Source: Dipteris shenzhenensis (Eukaryota; Polypodiophyta; Polypodiopsida; Gleicheniales). Taken from it: a stretch of 64,000 bases of DNA. A program made the translations under genes and the position numbers. Below the pieces are notes generated by a model. It made no database searches, was not told where the DNA came from, and saw only the letters and a list, made by a program, of their open reading frames with translations. The stretch lies in the NCBI GenBank assembly GCA_047967505.1, contig CM106539.1. One strand, 5' to 3'. Every line of letters begins with the position of its first letter. Position 1 is the first letter of the stretch. Of this stretch, positions 10,734 through 22,170 are shown in pieces.

Positions 10734-11590
10734 AGTGACTGCAGCACTCCCAAAAGAGAACACATATCCACTAGTAGATTGTCTATCAGAAATACTACCA
10801 GCCCACCCAATCAAGATCAGTGTATCCATGTAACTGTATCTGAACCCTAGTCTCATTAAATAGTCCATACTACAATGTGGACTTCACATACCTCAGTATG
10901 CATCTAGCTGCATCCAAATGCGGTTTCCTTGGAGCCTGCATAAACTGACTTACCAACCCAACAGCATAGCTCAAATCTACTGGCTTGGTAATAGTCATAT
11001 AAATCAAACTTCCTACTATGCATCTGTACATAGTAGGGTCTTCCAGAACCTCACCTGCATCTACGCTCAACTTTACATTCTGCTCCAAAGGAATTGAAAT
11101 AGGCTTATAGCCTGTCATCCCATATTTGGATAGCATGTCCAATCCATACTGCCTCTGCAAGAGCCATATTCCACTTGTGGATCTAATCACCTCAATGCCC
11201 AAGAAGTAATGCAGCTCTCCCAAATCCTTCATCTCAAACTTCTGCTTCAATAGCATTTTCACATGAAGGATATCTTCATCACTATCACCTGTGATGATCA
11301 AATCATCAACATAAATGACAAGCAGCATAGTGCCTTTCTCCGTTTTTCTCACATAAAGTGAGAAATCAACCTTGGAAATCTGAAAGCCAATAGTGACAAG
11401 ATACTATCCTATCTTGTCAGACGATGCTCTGGGTGCTTGCTTCAAGCCATACAAGGCTTTCTTCAACCTGCAAACAAACTCAGGATGAACAGCATGAACA
11501 TAACCTGGTGGCTGCTCCATATAGACCTCTTCTTGCAAATCACCATGCAAGAAAGCATTCTTTACTCTCTCCATCTCCCCCTTCGCGTTG
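10734..11590 (-). pseudogene. pol: Element D RT and RNase H fragment
   Basis: Translation on the minus strand resumes at [18 protein letters not shown] and runs through YGLKQAPRA, catalytic YVDD (11302-11313), LGELHYFLGIEV and GSLIYM. RNase H begins after CILRYVKSTL and ends abruptly at VFSFGSAAV. The N-terminal third of RT is missing. Several stops and small indels are present. Confidence 0.82.
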
Positions 11591-12370
11591 CACCTCCCCC
11601 CCCTCTCTCTCTCTCTCCCCACACTCTCTCTCCCCCCTCTCTCTCTCGTGCGCTGCCGCGGTAGCGTGCCCCTCTCTCCCTCCCCCTCTCTCTCTCTCCC
11701 CCCCTCGCGTTGCGCCTCCCCCCTCTCTCTCTCCCCACTCTCTCTCTCCCCCCCTCTCTCTCACGCGCTGCCGCAGCAGTGTGCCCCTCTCTCCCTCCCC
11801 ACTCTCTCCCCCCCCCTTGCGCTGCGCCTCCCCCCCTCTCTCTCTCTCCCCACTCTCTCTCCCCCTCTCTCTCTCGCGTGCTGCCGTGATAGCACGACAG
11901 TGCGCCCTCTCTCCCTCCCCCTCTCTCTCTTCCCCCCTCGCGCTATGCCTCCCCCCTCTCTCTCTCTATCCCCACTCTCTCTCTCCCCCTCTCTCTCTCG
12001 CGTGCTGTCGTGGCAGTGCACCCCTCTCCCTCCCTCTCTCTCCCTCCCCACTCTCTCTCTCTCTCCCCCCCTCACGCTATGTCTCCCCCCCTCTCTCTCT
12101 CTCCCCACTCTCTCTCTCCCCCCTCTCTCTCTCGCGCGCTGTCATGACAGTGCGCCCCTCTCTCCCTCCCTCTCTCTCCCTCCCCCCCTCGTACTGCGCC
12201 TCTCCCCCCCTCTCTCTCTCCCCACTCTCTCTCTCCCCCCCTCTCTCTCTTGCGTGCTGCCACGACAGCGCACCCATCTCTCCCTCCCCCCTCGCGCTGC
12301 ACCTCCCCCCCTCTCTCTCTCTCCCCACTCTCTCTCTCCCCCCTCTCTCCGCGACAGCGCGGCAGCTGTA
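11585..12370. repeat. CT-rich minisatellite inside element D
   Basis: About 785 bp of (CT)n/Cn sequence contains a recurring GC-rich core (GCTGCCGTGACAGCGCGCCC-like). The core is seen at about 11652, 11763, 11877, 12000, 12133, 12253 and 12350, giving units of roughly 97-133 bp. It replaces integrase and the first part of RT in element D. Long open frames in several phases (Ser/Pro/Leu-rich on plus, Gly/Glu/Arg-rich on minus) result from low complexity and are not called as genes. Confidence 0.85.
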
Positions 12371-13835
12371 CATTAACATGACCAATGCATTTATGCCAGA
12401 TATGAATATTTGCAACTACACCGGTCCCATGTGCAAACATTGTTGCAGTCAATTCAGGCATGTCCACATCCAACATAAACATCCTGCCCTTCTTCTTCCC
12501 TTTTGCTATCAAGCGACCTTTATTTTTCATTTCCTCAACAAAGCATCGATGAGAATTAAATCTAACTTGCAAGCCCTGCTCAACCATTTCACCAATAGAG
12601 ACCAGGTTCTTGGTGATATTTGGGACATGAAATACATCAGACAGGTATTTCTTTTTCCCATCTTGCATAGACAAAAGAATTTTACCAATTTGCACAATAG
12701 GATGTGTAGTATCATCACTAGTCTCCACAAATCCTGGTCTTTTCATTTTCCTTACATCCTGCATCCATTCTGCATGACCTATCATGTGGTTTGATGCACC
12801 TGAGTCAACATACCACACATCATTGCTTTCTTCTGCACTTGTCATAGAATTGGTCATGTGCTGCACCATAAACAAATGCTCATTTCTGTCATCACTCTGT
12901 CTACTAGAGGATGCATAATTGCCTTGCTGCAATTTTCTAGTCATGATGTCATTCTGCTTTTTATAGCAGTCTTTAACCATATGACCCATTTTACCACAGT
13001 AGTAGCATTCAACATTGTTGTTTGCATTTTGGCCTCTCTGCCATCCACCATGACCTCTTTTGCTCCCCCTGCCTCTAAAGTTACCACGTCCTCCTCCATA
13101 GGACTAGTTTTCTTGAATTTGTTGCATATTTTGATTTTTGCCATGGCCTCCAGATCGGCCTGCTCTACCTCTGCCTCTACCTCTTCTAGCATTTGAGTAG
13201 AAGATAGTTTCTTTAGAAGTTCCTCCTAAAGAAGATGCACCACCATTTCTCTACTCTTCAGAAATTAGAAGAGCAATCAACTCCTCAAAATCAGGAAAAT
13301 TCTCACGGACAGCAATGGATGTACGGAATTGTGCATAATCCTTTCCTAGACCACCATTCAAGGTCACAGAAAGTAAATCATCATCTTCCACTGGCGACCC
13401 AATAGAAGCAAGTGCATCTGCAATCTTCTTCACCTTCATGTGGTAGTCATTGATGCTCATATTTTCTCTCTGCACATTATGCAACTCGTGCTTGAGCTGC
13501 ATTTTCCTAGCTTGCATATTTGTGCTATACATTTTTGTCAAAGTATCACATGCCTCCTTTGGCGTGCTTGCATCCTGAATATGCACAATCATAGAATCTA
13601 AAATACTGATAGACAGCCAGTACATAACTTTTCTGGCTCTCTCATGCTAGCCTTTAAATGCCTGCAACTTCTGTTGATTGGGAACATTAGGAATAGCTGG
13701 TTCTTGTTCAGCTCCAGTAATGAACTCCCAATAGCCTTTTCCCTTAAGGAAATTCGTCATTCTAAACTTCCATGCTTGGAAGTTGTTCTTGTCAAGCTTT
13801 TCAGTGACTATTTGTGAAAGAGCATCAGATGCCAT
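12371..13835 (-). pseudogene. gag: Element D gag-protease fragment
   Basis: The start is ATG at 13835 on the minus strand (MASDALSQIVTEKL). Gag has the copia pattern (NNFQAWKFRMTNFLKGKGYW), a Gly/Arg-rich linker, and zinc knuckle CYYCGKMGHMVKDC near 12970-13010. Protease active site WYVDSGASNHM lies near 12800. The frame ends in the integrase zinc region (IWHKCIGHVNVQL) where the CT-rich array begins at about 12370. In-frame stops near 13650, 13250 and 13105 fit CAG-to-TAG or TGG-to-TAG changes. Confidence 0.8.
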
Positions 13836-14313
13836 TACAAAACACAGCAAAAATATTCTGTCACTACAAAAAACACAACTTCTGCCTCACAAGGGCAAAT
13901 CTGCAAAACTGACGAAAGTGGTATTTGACCATACAGTCCCTTCCTAGTGACAATTTTGCATCATCATGCACTAAGAATGATTCTATCACTCCAATATCTC
14001 TACGCACATGCATATGATGCAATTTTTGTGGCAACTTTTCACCGACCTACGGAACAATGGTCACACAGCAAAAACAAGGCAGTTTTTTGAGTGCTTGTGA
14101 AAAACTTCTGCCACCAAAATGGGCCTCGAAATGGCCTCTAATAAAAAAAATAATGTCCGTGAAGGGCATCCCAATTTGAGACAGTGCACTCTTGCACTTT
14201 CTGGCTATGCTACCTGTAGAGATTTGCTCCCAAACTCAAAAAAGGAAAGCAACACTGATCCTCTCACCAAGACACCATGAACTTGGTTTGCTTTCTTGAG
14301 CTCCTTACCACGA

Positions 14314-14330
14314 ACCGAGCTTTGATACCA
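14314..14330 (-). other. Primer binding site of element D
   Basis: On the minus strand the sequence after the LTR is TGGTATCAAAGCTCGG, a one-base variant of the initiator tRNA-Met site. Confidence 0.75.
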
Positions 14331-14700
14331 TGTGAAGAGAGTGGGAGAGAAGTAAGGAGCCTCACTTGTAGCTTTCTCACATACACAAAAAGGAGCCTCA
14401 CTTGTAGCTTTCTCACATACACAATGGGGAAATACACACAAAGGTGCAGGCTGAAAACAGTTTCCCTCTTCTTTGTTATGAAAGCCAAAAGAACTCTCTA
14501 TAAGTACAAAAGGAATAGAAGAACTCTATATGTGGGTCTCAAACCAAACTCAGCTAACCTAGGCGGCATACTAACTGAGCCACTAACTAGAGTACATAAA
14601 GATAGCTATCATCCAACTATTATTCATGGGCGGTGTACCAACCGCATCTGCACCTAACAAGTCGGTGACATAAATGCACAATGGTCACCCTGGCATATCA
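14331..14700 (-). repeat. 5' LTR of element D
   Basis: This 370-bp LTR reads TGATATGCC...TTCACA on the minus strand. It matches the element E LTR (58158-58486). It carries a 36-bp tandem duplication (about 14356-14427) absent from E, which accounts for most of the length difference. Confidence 0.8.
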
Positions 14701-14723
14701 TGAGTGGAGCTCAATATCTCAAC

Positions 14724-14914
14724 AATTCAGTATCACTATGTGCGTGATTTGATCGAGGACAGGATAGTGGAATTGGTCTATTGTCCACAACAGAGCAAAA
14801 TGGAGTAGATATCTTCACCAAGGCACTCGAGAAGGATCAGCTTCAGGGTCATCTTTAGAGACTCAGCATTGGGCTGAGAATGTAGTTCACCTACGGGTGG
14901 ACATTGAGGGGGGG
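14724..14914 (+). pseudogene. pol: Family C RNase H end and polypurine tract
   Basis: This matches the int2 end at 17336-17522: the RNase H C-terminus (IQYHYVHDLIED-like, then DIFTKALEKD) and tract GAGGGGGGG just before LTR2. Positions 14701-14723, between D and this segment, match neither. It is probably the tail of unit 1 after the D insertion. Confidence 0.7.
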
Positions 14915-15532
14915 TGTTAGATATGCTCAATGCCCCATCCTCCTAGTAACCACCAGTGGTCCAAAGTGCTCAAGTTGTAAGGCCCCCATATGACGAGAAG
15001 CCATGTGTGAGCCCGAGACATTGGATGGAACTTGACTTGCATGTCAGATGAGGTCTATCAATGAGACTATTGATGATAGAAAGGTGATTGTGTGGGAGCC
15101 CCTTATTCTTGCTACAGGGGCTTGGCTGGCCCCCAGCTGGGGTGGGGGTTTGGGGGTGAGAGCTCCCAAGGCGATGGTATAGGGAATCTTTTCAAAATAT
15201 TCCATGGATGACTAGTCGGTTCCACCGACTATGTTGACTGGTTAGTTCCACCAGCTATGCTAATTTGACTACTGCCCTCATAGCTATAAAGAGGCGACCT
15301 CTCCAGTCCATTGGATGAGATACATTCAGATCAGATCAGACCTTCCAGCTAGTAGCTCTTCACCTAGTATCTGTCTAGATCGCCATCTAATCTCCACTGT
15401 GGGAGTGCACGGGTGGACAGAGCCATCATCTGTACTACATCAATATAGAAGGAAAATTTGTTCATCTCCAGTTTGCTGTGTACTCTCTATTCTTTGTTCA
15501 ATTTCTATTCCATTGCGCCGTGTAATTTAACA
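14915..15532 (+). repeat. LTR2 of family C
   Basis: This 618-bp LTR begins TGTTAGATATGC and ends TTTAACA. It has two U3 dyad repeats instead of three and the same TATA context as LTR1. It closes unit 1 and opens unit 2. Primer site TGGTATCAGAGT follows at 15533. Confidence 0.88.
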
Positions 15533-17522
15533 TGGTATCAGAGTACCAAATGTATCTTCTTAAACTATTGTGATGAGAAGAAACCCTATAAGTTGTATGA
15601 CCGAGAGGCAAAGAAGATCATAGCGAGTTGCGATGTGGTGTTTAGGGAGTAGCCACATGCAGTGGAGGTAGAGAAGAGCTCTTCCACTTTATCATCAAGC
15701 GAAGAGGTACTTCACTATGGACCTATCCCAAGAGCTATAAAGAAGGAGGAGATATCAGATGATGAAGGTATAAGTCACCAACCTATTGTTACACCACCGA
15801 AAAATCCATTGTCGCGATGGGTAAGGTAGCTCTACGACCATGACAACTAGATGCCTATGTCTATTGAGCAGCATGCAGATGGACCAAGACGGTCTCAAAG
15901 AATCAAGAGGGCTTCTGCTCACATAGTTAATATGGCCTTGATGGCTGAGATTATTGTAGAAGTAAAGGAGCCTACGAGTTTGGAGGAAGCACTTGTAGAC
16001 CGAGATTGGAAAAACGCTATGCAAGTAGAATATGACAGCATCATGAAGAATGAAACTTAGGAGCTGGTAGATTGACCACCTAACAGAAAGGTTATTGACA
16101 CCAAGTGGGTTTGGAAGGTAAAGTACAAGGCCAATGGGACTTTGGAAAAGTACAAAGCCAGATTGGTTGCACAAGGATTTCACAGGTTGAAGGGTTTGAT
16201 TTTGAGGAATCTTTTGCTCCGACTGCTAGAATGACCATTATTCACACAATACTATCAGTGGCTGCTCATAAAAAGTGGCTAGTTTATCAAATGGATGTTA
16301 AATCAGCATTCTTGAATGGTGACCTCAAGGAGGAGGTGTACGTGGCTTAGCCACCTGGGTTTGAGGGCCCCCATTTTGAGAACAAGGTATGTAAGCTGAA
16401 GAAGGCTCTGTACGGCAGGCTGAAACAAGCCCCAAGAGCATGGTACCAATGAATAGACAAATTCTTTTATAAATTAAACTTCAAAAGATGTGCCTCAGAT
16501 GCTAACTTGTATGTGTACAGGAAAGGTGGAAAATTTGCTATTATTGTTCTATATGTGGATGATCTCCTTATTACAGGTGACTATGAAGACATGATCTAGT
16601 AGACTAGAAAGGCGTTGAGCACAGAGTTTGAGATGACAGACTTAGGCTTGATGCACTACTATTTGGGGATTAAAGTTTGGCAAGAGCCAGGCAAGATCTT
16701 CATCTCTGAGCAAAAATATGCAAGGGAGAACTTGAAGGCATTTGGTATGTCCGAGTGCAAGGAGATAGCTACACCTATGGAGGTAAATGCAAGGTTGTCT
16801 ATGGAGGATGCTTCACCACCAGTAGACATCAGGAGGTACAGGAAGTTGGTCGGCAGTCTCATCTATCTGTGCAACACCAGACCGGACATAAGTTTTGCTA
16901 TTGGCATTTTGAGCAGGTTCTCCAATAAGGCTCGAGAGAATCATTGGAATGCAGAGATGCAGGTGCTCATGTATGTGAAGGGCACTCTTGATCATGGCAT
17001 CACTTATGGTACGGGCACTTCCTTGGCTGGACATTGTGACTCAGATTGGGCTGGAGATGTTGATTCCAGGAAATCAGTTTTTGGATATTGTTTCTCTGTA
17101 GGTTCAGGTATCTTCTCTTGGATCAATAAGAAACAACAACCAATGGCATTGTCTTCTACTGAGGTTGAGTACAAGGTAGCATGTTTTGCTACTTGTGAAG
17201 AAGTGTGGCTGAGGAGGATCTTGTGGCCCATGGGAGTGCAAGAGGATGAGGCAACTGTGCTGAGGTGCAACAATCAAAGTTGCATGGCCATTGCTAAAAA
17301 TCCAATGTTTCATGCGCGCACAAAACATATAGAGATTCAGTATCACTATGTGCATGATTTGATCGAGGATGGGATAGTGGAATTGGTCTATTGTCCAACA
17401 GAGCAAAATGGAGCAGATATCTTCACCAAGGCACTCGAGAAGGATTAGCTTCAGGGTCATCTTCAGAGACTCGGCATTGGGCCGAGAAGGTAGTTCACCT
17501 ACGGGTGGACATTGAGGGGGGG
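15533..17522 (+). pseudogene. pol: int2: IN end, RT, RNase H, family C
   Basis: This is the most complete internal region of the array. From the primer site it enters the integrase end (KCIFLNYCDEKK). RT then shows [13 protein letters not shown], a YGLKQAP box with one extra residue, and YVDD at 16552-16563. RNase H shows DSDWAGDVDS, ALSSTEVEY and NNQSCMAIA. The frame is broken by TAG at 15650, 15848, 16058 and 16348, TGA at 16073 and 16450, and others. From 16615 to 17448 it is open for 277 codons. The polypurine tract GAGGGGGGG ends at 17522. Confidence 0.88.
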
Positions 17523-18057
17523 TGTTAGATATGCTCCATGCCCCACCCTCTTGGTAACCACCAGTGGTCCAAGGTGTGTTGAGAGTTGTGGTGCCATGAG
17601 CACTTATAGAGCAAAGGTATGAGCAAAGGGAAAGCTGCCACATGGCATGGAGGAGATATCCCACATGTGAGCAAGCAAATGGATGTAAGTACCCTCACCT
17701 ATAAAAGGGAGGTTCATTTGAGGTAATATCAATCAAGCACTTTGCACTATCTCAAGATTCTCTTTATGAGTCCAAGCTAATCTATCTTGGAACCTAATTG
17801 ACTTGAGATACATGTCATGAGCACTCTCTTCATCATGTTTCCACATAGGTTCCATCCACCTTAGAGCGTTCGCTAGTAGCTCTTCACCTAGTATCTATCT
17901 AGATCACCATCTAATCTCCACTGTGGGAGCGCACGGGTGGATAGAGCCATCGTCTGTACTACATCAGTATTGAAGGAAAATTTTGTTCATATCCAATTTG
18001 CTGTGTACTCTCTATTCTTTGTTCAGTTTCTGTTCCACTTCACTGTGTAATTTAACA
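17523..18057 (+). repeat. LTR3 of family C, chimeric
   Basis: The first about 51 bp and last about 185 bp match LTR1 and LTR2. The middle (17575-17872) is unrelated. It starts TGTTGAGAG, has its own TATA box (TATAAAAG, 17700-17707), and replaces the part of U3 holding the dyad repeats and the original TATA. It is therefore a recombinant or converted LTR, and primer site TGGTATCAAAGC follows at 18058. Confidence 0.75.
17700..17707 (+). promoter_or_regulatory. TATA box in foreign part of LTR3
   Basis: TATAAAAG followed by GGAGG lies inside the replaced segment of LTR3 and would be a different promoter from that of LTR1 and LTR2. Confidence 0.5.
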
Positions 18058-18742
18058 TGGTATCAAAGCACCAAATGTATCTTCTTAGGCTTTTGTGATG
18101 AGAAGAAAGCCTATAAGTTGTATGACCAAGAGGCAAAGAAGATCATAGCGAGCCGCGATGTGGTGTTCAAGGAGTAGCCACATGTAATGGAGGCAAAGAA
18201 GAACTCTTCCACTTTATCATCAAGCGAAGAGGTAATTCACTATGGACCTGTCCTACGAGCTATAAAGGAGGAGGAAATATCAGATGATGAAGGTATAAGT
18301 CACCAACCTATTGTTACACCACCGGAAAAGCCATTGTCGCTATGGGTAAGGCAGCTCTATGACCATGATAACCAGATGCCTATGTCTGTTGAGCAGCATG
18401 CAGATGGACCAAGGTGGTCTCAGAGAATTGAGGAGCAAAAGAGGGCTTTTGCTCACATAGTCAATATGGCCTTGATGGCTAAGATTACTGTAGAAGTAAA
18501 GGAGCCTGCATGTTTGGAGGAAGCACGTGCAGATCAAGATTGGAAAAATGCTATGCAAGAAGAACATGACAGCATCATGAAGAATGAAACTTGGGAGTTG
18601 GTAGATCGACCACATAACAAAAAGGTTATTTTGGCACTAAGTGGGTTTCGAAGGTAAAGTACAAGGCCAATTGAACTTTGGAAAAGTACAAAGCCAGATT
18701 GGTTGCACAGGGATTTTTGTAGGTTGAAGGGTTTGATTTTCA
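18058..18742 (+). pseudogene. pol: int3: truncated internal region, family C
   Basis: It has the same primer-to-integrase junction as int1 and int2, then IN end, linker (CAG intact at 18373) and RT start up to EGFDF. TAG at 18175-18177 stands where int1 has CAG. The sequence stops at about 18742 and passes into gypsy integrase, so RT, RNase H and any fourth LTR are gone. Confidence 0.8.
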
Positions 18743-19649
18743 GGACCAGATACATCATCCTTGCCACCAATTACTTCACCAAGTAGGTAGAAGGAAGAGC
18801 CGCGATGAAGGCCGATGTGAGATCCACTGCCAAATTCTTATATGAACAAGTTTGTATGCAGTTTGGATGTCCATTGGAGTTAGTCAACAATTGAGGAACT
18901 CACTTCCTCAATGAAATGATAGCAATCCTAACTAGTGAGTTTATGATCATACATAGGAAGTCAATGCCAACTACCCTAGGGCAAATGGCTTGACCGAGAG
19001 CTCCAATAAACGTGCTGTAAGATCATCACTTGTGCAGTATAAGCCAGTTGTATCAATTGGGAGCATAAGCTCATAGCAGCATTATGGGCCTATAGGAACT
19101 TCTACAAAGTGGCCACGCATTGTGCCCCCTTGACCCTAGCCTTCAAGGTGGAGGCAATAATGCCAATGGAGTATGTAGTGTCTAGCCTTCATCTTACCGT
19201 CTCATAGAGAATGCGCTAGTAGAATAGCTAGTTGACCTCGAAAGGCTAGAAGAGACAAGGTTGCATGCAGCCTACTCTCTCCAGGTAGAAAAGGCTCGAT
19301 GGAAAAAGTGGCTTGACTGCAACCTCAAGAACAAGGACCTAGCAAAAGGAGATTTTGCACTTCTATATAGCATCCATAATACTAAATGCAAGCTAAAGTA
19401 CCAAGGTATGGGTCCCTACCATGTAGTTGAGATCGCTCCCCAAGGGTTATGCTGAATAGCCACCCTTGATGGGACAAAAATGGATGGCTACCTTAATGGG
19501 AGCAAATTAAAAAGATACTACGGCCCACTCACACTCTCCACCCTTCAAGCCGTGCATAGAGAAAAAGAACTCAAGGTTGAGGTGGCCAGGATGAAACGCT
19601 AGGCCATTGAGGAAGCGAGAATCCATAATGCTAAGCTTCGACAGCATAG
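18743..19649 (+). pseudogene. pol: G1b: gypsy integrase relic
   Basis: The catalytic core reads YIILATNYFTK, where functional integrases have Asp instead of the Asn. The later motif reads NN-stop-GTHF where SDRGTHF is usual. The C-terminal part (19261-19540) has the Tat-like pattern: ARWKKW, then KGDFALLY, then GMGPYHVVEIA and KLKRYYG. Many stops are present. Orientation agrees with the G1 gag before the C array. Copy B interrupts it at 19650. Confidence 0.7.
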
Positions 19650-19819
19650 TGTGGGGGTTAAAGGTCACTGTGCCTTTACCTTGGTTATGTACAATACTCA
19701 AGCACATATATAAATGAATGAAAAAGAAGATTAGGGTGTTTTGCACCCACCAAAACTTGTGTGGCTCTCTGTTTCTCTCTCTCCCTCTTCCATTCTTGCT
19801 TCTGTTGAGAGCACTCTCA
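19650..19819 (+). repeat. 5' LTR of copy B
   Basis: This 170-bp LTR begins TGTGGGGG and ends CTCTCA, with a shorter CT repeat than copy A and the same end palindrome. The left flank is CATAG (19645-19649). The right flank lies outside the window, so the target duplication cannot be tested. Confidence 0.88.
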
Positions 19820-19821
19820 AC

Positions 19822-21228
19822 TGGTATCAAAGCCTGGGTGATCTAGCTGAGCATGCGTGAATGCCTGGAAGCTAAGCAGCTTTGTGGGAGGAAGGAGAAG
19901 CTCTGTAAGAAGCTTTGTGGGTGATTTTACTTGCATCTAGGTGCGCAGAGACCTTGAAGGAACCTTTGGAAAGTCACTTTGGTTTTGCAAAGTGGTTTTG
20001 AGAGCCTGTTAAGTGTTTTTCAAAGAATAAGTCGTTTTTAAAGCTTTTCCCTATTTCGTTCGATGATAGAGACTCTGTATTGACTTGTAGAGGCAACTAT
20101 TGCTTGCTTTTGGTGTCCATTTCACTTCAGGAGCTTGGAAACACCTTCATTCTTGAATTTGGGATCATTTCATTGGATTTCTGACTCACTGTGTCAGTTT
20201 CTACGTTTTTCTACCTGGGTGTTGGAACTCATGTTTGGAGCAACCATTTGTAGATCTGTGAGTTGCGGTGGACTCAGGAGGTCCTAAAACTTCTATGTTG
20301 CTCATCATTTGTACTTCGGTGGAGTTTACAAACAGTTCAGTTTCCAAAAACATTTTTCAGTCTGTGTGTTGGACCCAGTGATTGGGACCACAGTTTCCAA
20401 AACCGTCTGTCCCATAAGGTTCCGAATGCCTAAAACCCCCTATCGGCCAGTTCTTGCACAATTCAGTGGAGTATTTTTAGAGTTATAGATCTCTCTGTAT
20501 TGGATTTTGTCTCTCTATTATGCATTTTTCATTCTAAGGTTTTGAAACCTCAGATTTATGCCACGTGGCAGTGGATAAGTGTTGACTCCCATTTCTCACT
20601 CATCGGTTGGGATTTTGGAGTTCCAGTAGAAGAGAGATATTTGCAAATTTTCTTGCTAAGTCTGATTATGCAATGGCACCCATGTTTTGAGACATCTCAG
20701 GTTCTATTTTCAGTAGCGGTCATTGCCGTGGGACCATGATTTCTTGAGCATACCTTATGCAGATTACTCTGGTTGCAGTTTGAGCCATGTTGTACGCTCA
20801 TTCATGGTGTGCACTGGGTTGCAGTGTATGATTTATAGGGCATTTGGATGCATCGCGATCCTGATTGGATGCATTGATAGGCCCAGATTGCCTTGTGGGA
20901 TGCTATTTTATGCTAAGAGATAGCTTTGACACATTGCAGGGATGAGATATTATTGATGCATATGCCCATGGACGGTGTTTATGCTTGAGCCATTTGGCAC
21001 TTATTGGCATTTTGGATTGCCATTGCAGTTGGCATTTTCTTTTGGGCCAGATTTGCTCATATGGATGCATAGTACATGCACACGAGTCAGCTATATCTTT
21101 TGATGCTTTGAGCTTTGAGTTTTGGTGATATTTCACTCTATTGTGGCATACACATTTGGGTGCATCTAGTATTTGGTGTGATTCTCACTTGCAGGCACTA
21201 GCATTTGGGATTTTGCATTATTTGCATC
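19822..21228 (+). other. Primer site and leader of copy B
   Basis: TGGTATCAAAGC at 19822-19833 is followed by a 1.4-kb leader matching 315-1727. Differences include a deletion near 20930 and an extra segment near 21015. Confidence 0.7.
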
Positions 21229-22170
21229 ATGGCATCCTCTTCCATGTCTGAAAAGGAGTTTTTCAACATTAAAAAGTTTGATGGGACAAACTTTTCTTTG
21301 TGGAAAGAACAGATAAGGGATGTGCTTATTCAAAAGAAGCGGATTAAACCCTTGGCAGAGATTGAAGCTAAGCCTGCAAATATGTCTGAGGATGATTGGA
21401 ATGAGTTGGATGCATTAGCAAAGTCTACTATTAGACTTCATCTTGCAGAGTCAGTTTATTTCACAGTAGTAAATGAGCAGACTACGGAAGATTTATGGAA
21501 GAAACTGTGTGCCACTTATGAGAAGGAAACTGCCTCTAATAAAGTTTACCTCATGAAGAGGTTGTTTGAGCTACAGATGAAGGAAGGGATCTCCATTGCT
21601 TCTCACTTGAATGAATTCAATATTATTTTCAGCCAACTTCAGGCTTAGAAGATGAATTTTGATGTGGAGACTAAGGCAATATTTCTCTTATGTTCATTGC
21701 CATCCTTATGGGATACCTTCCGTACAGCTGTCAGTAACTCTGCACCTGGTGGAGTGCTGAAATTTGATGATGTTATGGGTAGCTTGTTGGCCGAGGAGAT
21801 TAGACAGAAGTCTATGGACGACAACAAGTAGGATGCAGCCTTAAATGTGCAAAGGGGCAGATCACAGTTCAGGGGGAAGTCCCAAGAAAGAGGGAAGTCT
21901 CGTAGCAAATCCAGGGCACGGAACATTGAGTGTTACCACTGTGGCAAGAAGGGCCATATGAAAAAGGATTGCTACAAGCTTAAAAAAAAGCAAAAGGATA
22001 AGAAAAAGAATGCAAATTGGGGTGCAAATAAGAAGGAAGAGAGTCCAAGGGAGGACAAAGGAAAAGTGAAGATTGAGGAGATCAATGCAATCACACATGA
22101 TAGTGACAATGACATTCTCTTCATGTCTAGTTTATATGCAGAGTTGCTTACCACTTCAGATGATGCATAT
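21229..22170 (+). pseudogene. gag: Broken gag, copy B
   Basis: It starts MASSSMSEKEFF at 21229. Unlike copy A it has GAA where A has TAA. It shares TAG at 21646-21648 and has its own TAG at 21829-21831, where A has CAG. The zinc knuckle CYHCGKKGHMKKDC is intact near 21930-21972. Confidence 0.85.

Larger units (their letters stand above)
10734..14700 (-). mobile_element. Element D: antisense copia, 3'-truncated
   Basis: Read on the minus strand it has a 5' LTR (14331-14700), primer site, gag, protease and the first residues of integrase. A CT-rich array follows, then RT from its second third onward and part of RNase H. It stops at 10734 inside RNase H, so the end of pol and the 3' LTR are lost. 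It is closely related to element E (58158-59940). On its right, family C RNase H sequence resumes by about 14724, so D probably sits in unit 1 of the C array. Confidence 0.8.
9510..18742 (+). mobile_element. Family C tandem copia array (LTR-int x3)
   Basis: Three direct LTRs (9510-10137, 14915-15532, 17523-18057) are each followed by a primer site and internal sequence. The order is LTR1-int1-LTR2-int2-LTR3-int3, with neighbouring units sharing an LTR. Gag, protease and most of integrase are missing in all three units. Each passes straight from the primer site to the integrase C-terminus at the same base. Element D lies inside unit 1. The array ends at about 18742 where unit 3 joins a gypsy integrase. 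A shared-LTR tandem is typically made by unequal recombination between LTRs of one element. Confidence 0.8.

Noticed and set aside
11424-12794. 456-codon open frame rich in Ser, Pro and Leu
   Set aside because: It is read through the CT-rich minisatellite. Several frames on both strands are open there, and its ends lie antisense to element D gag and RT.
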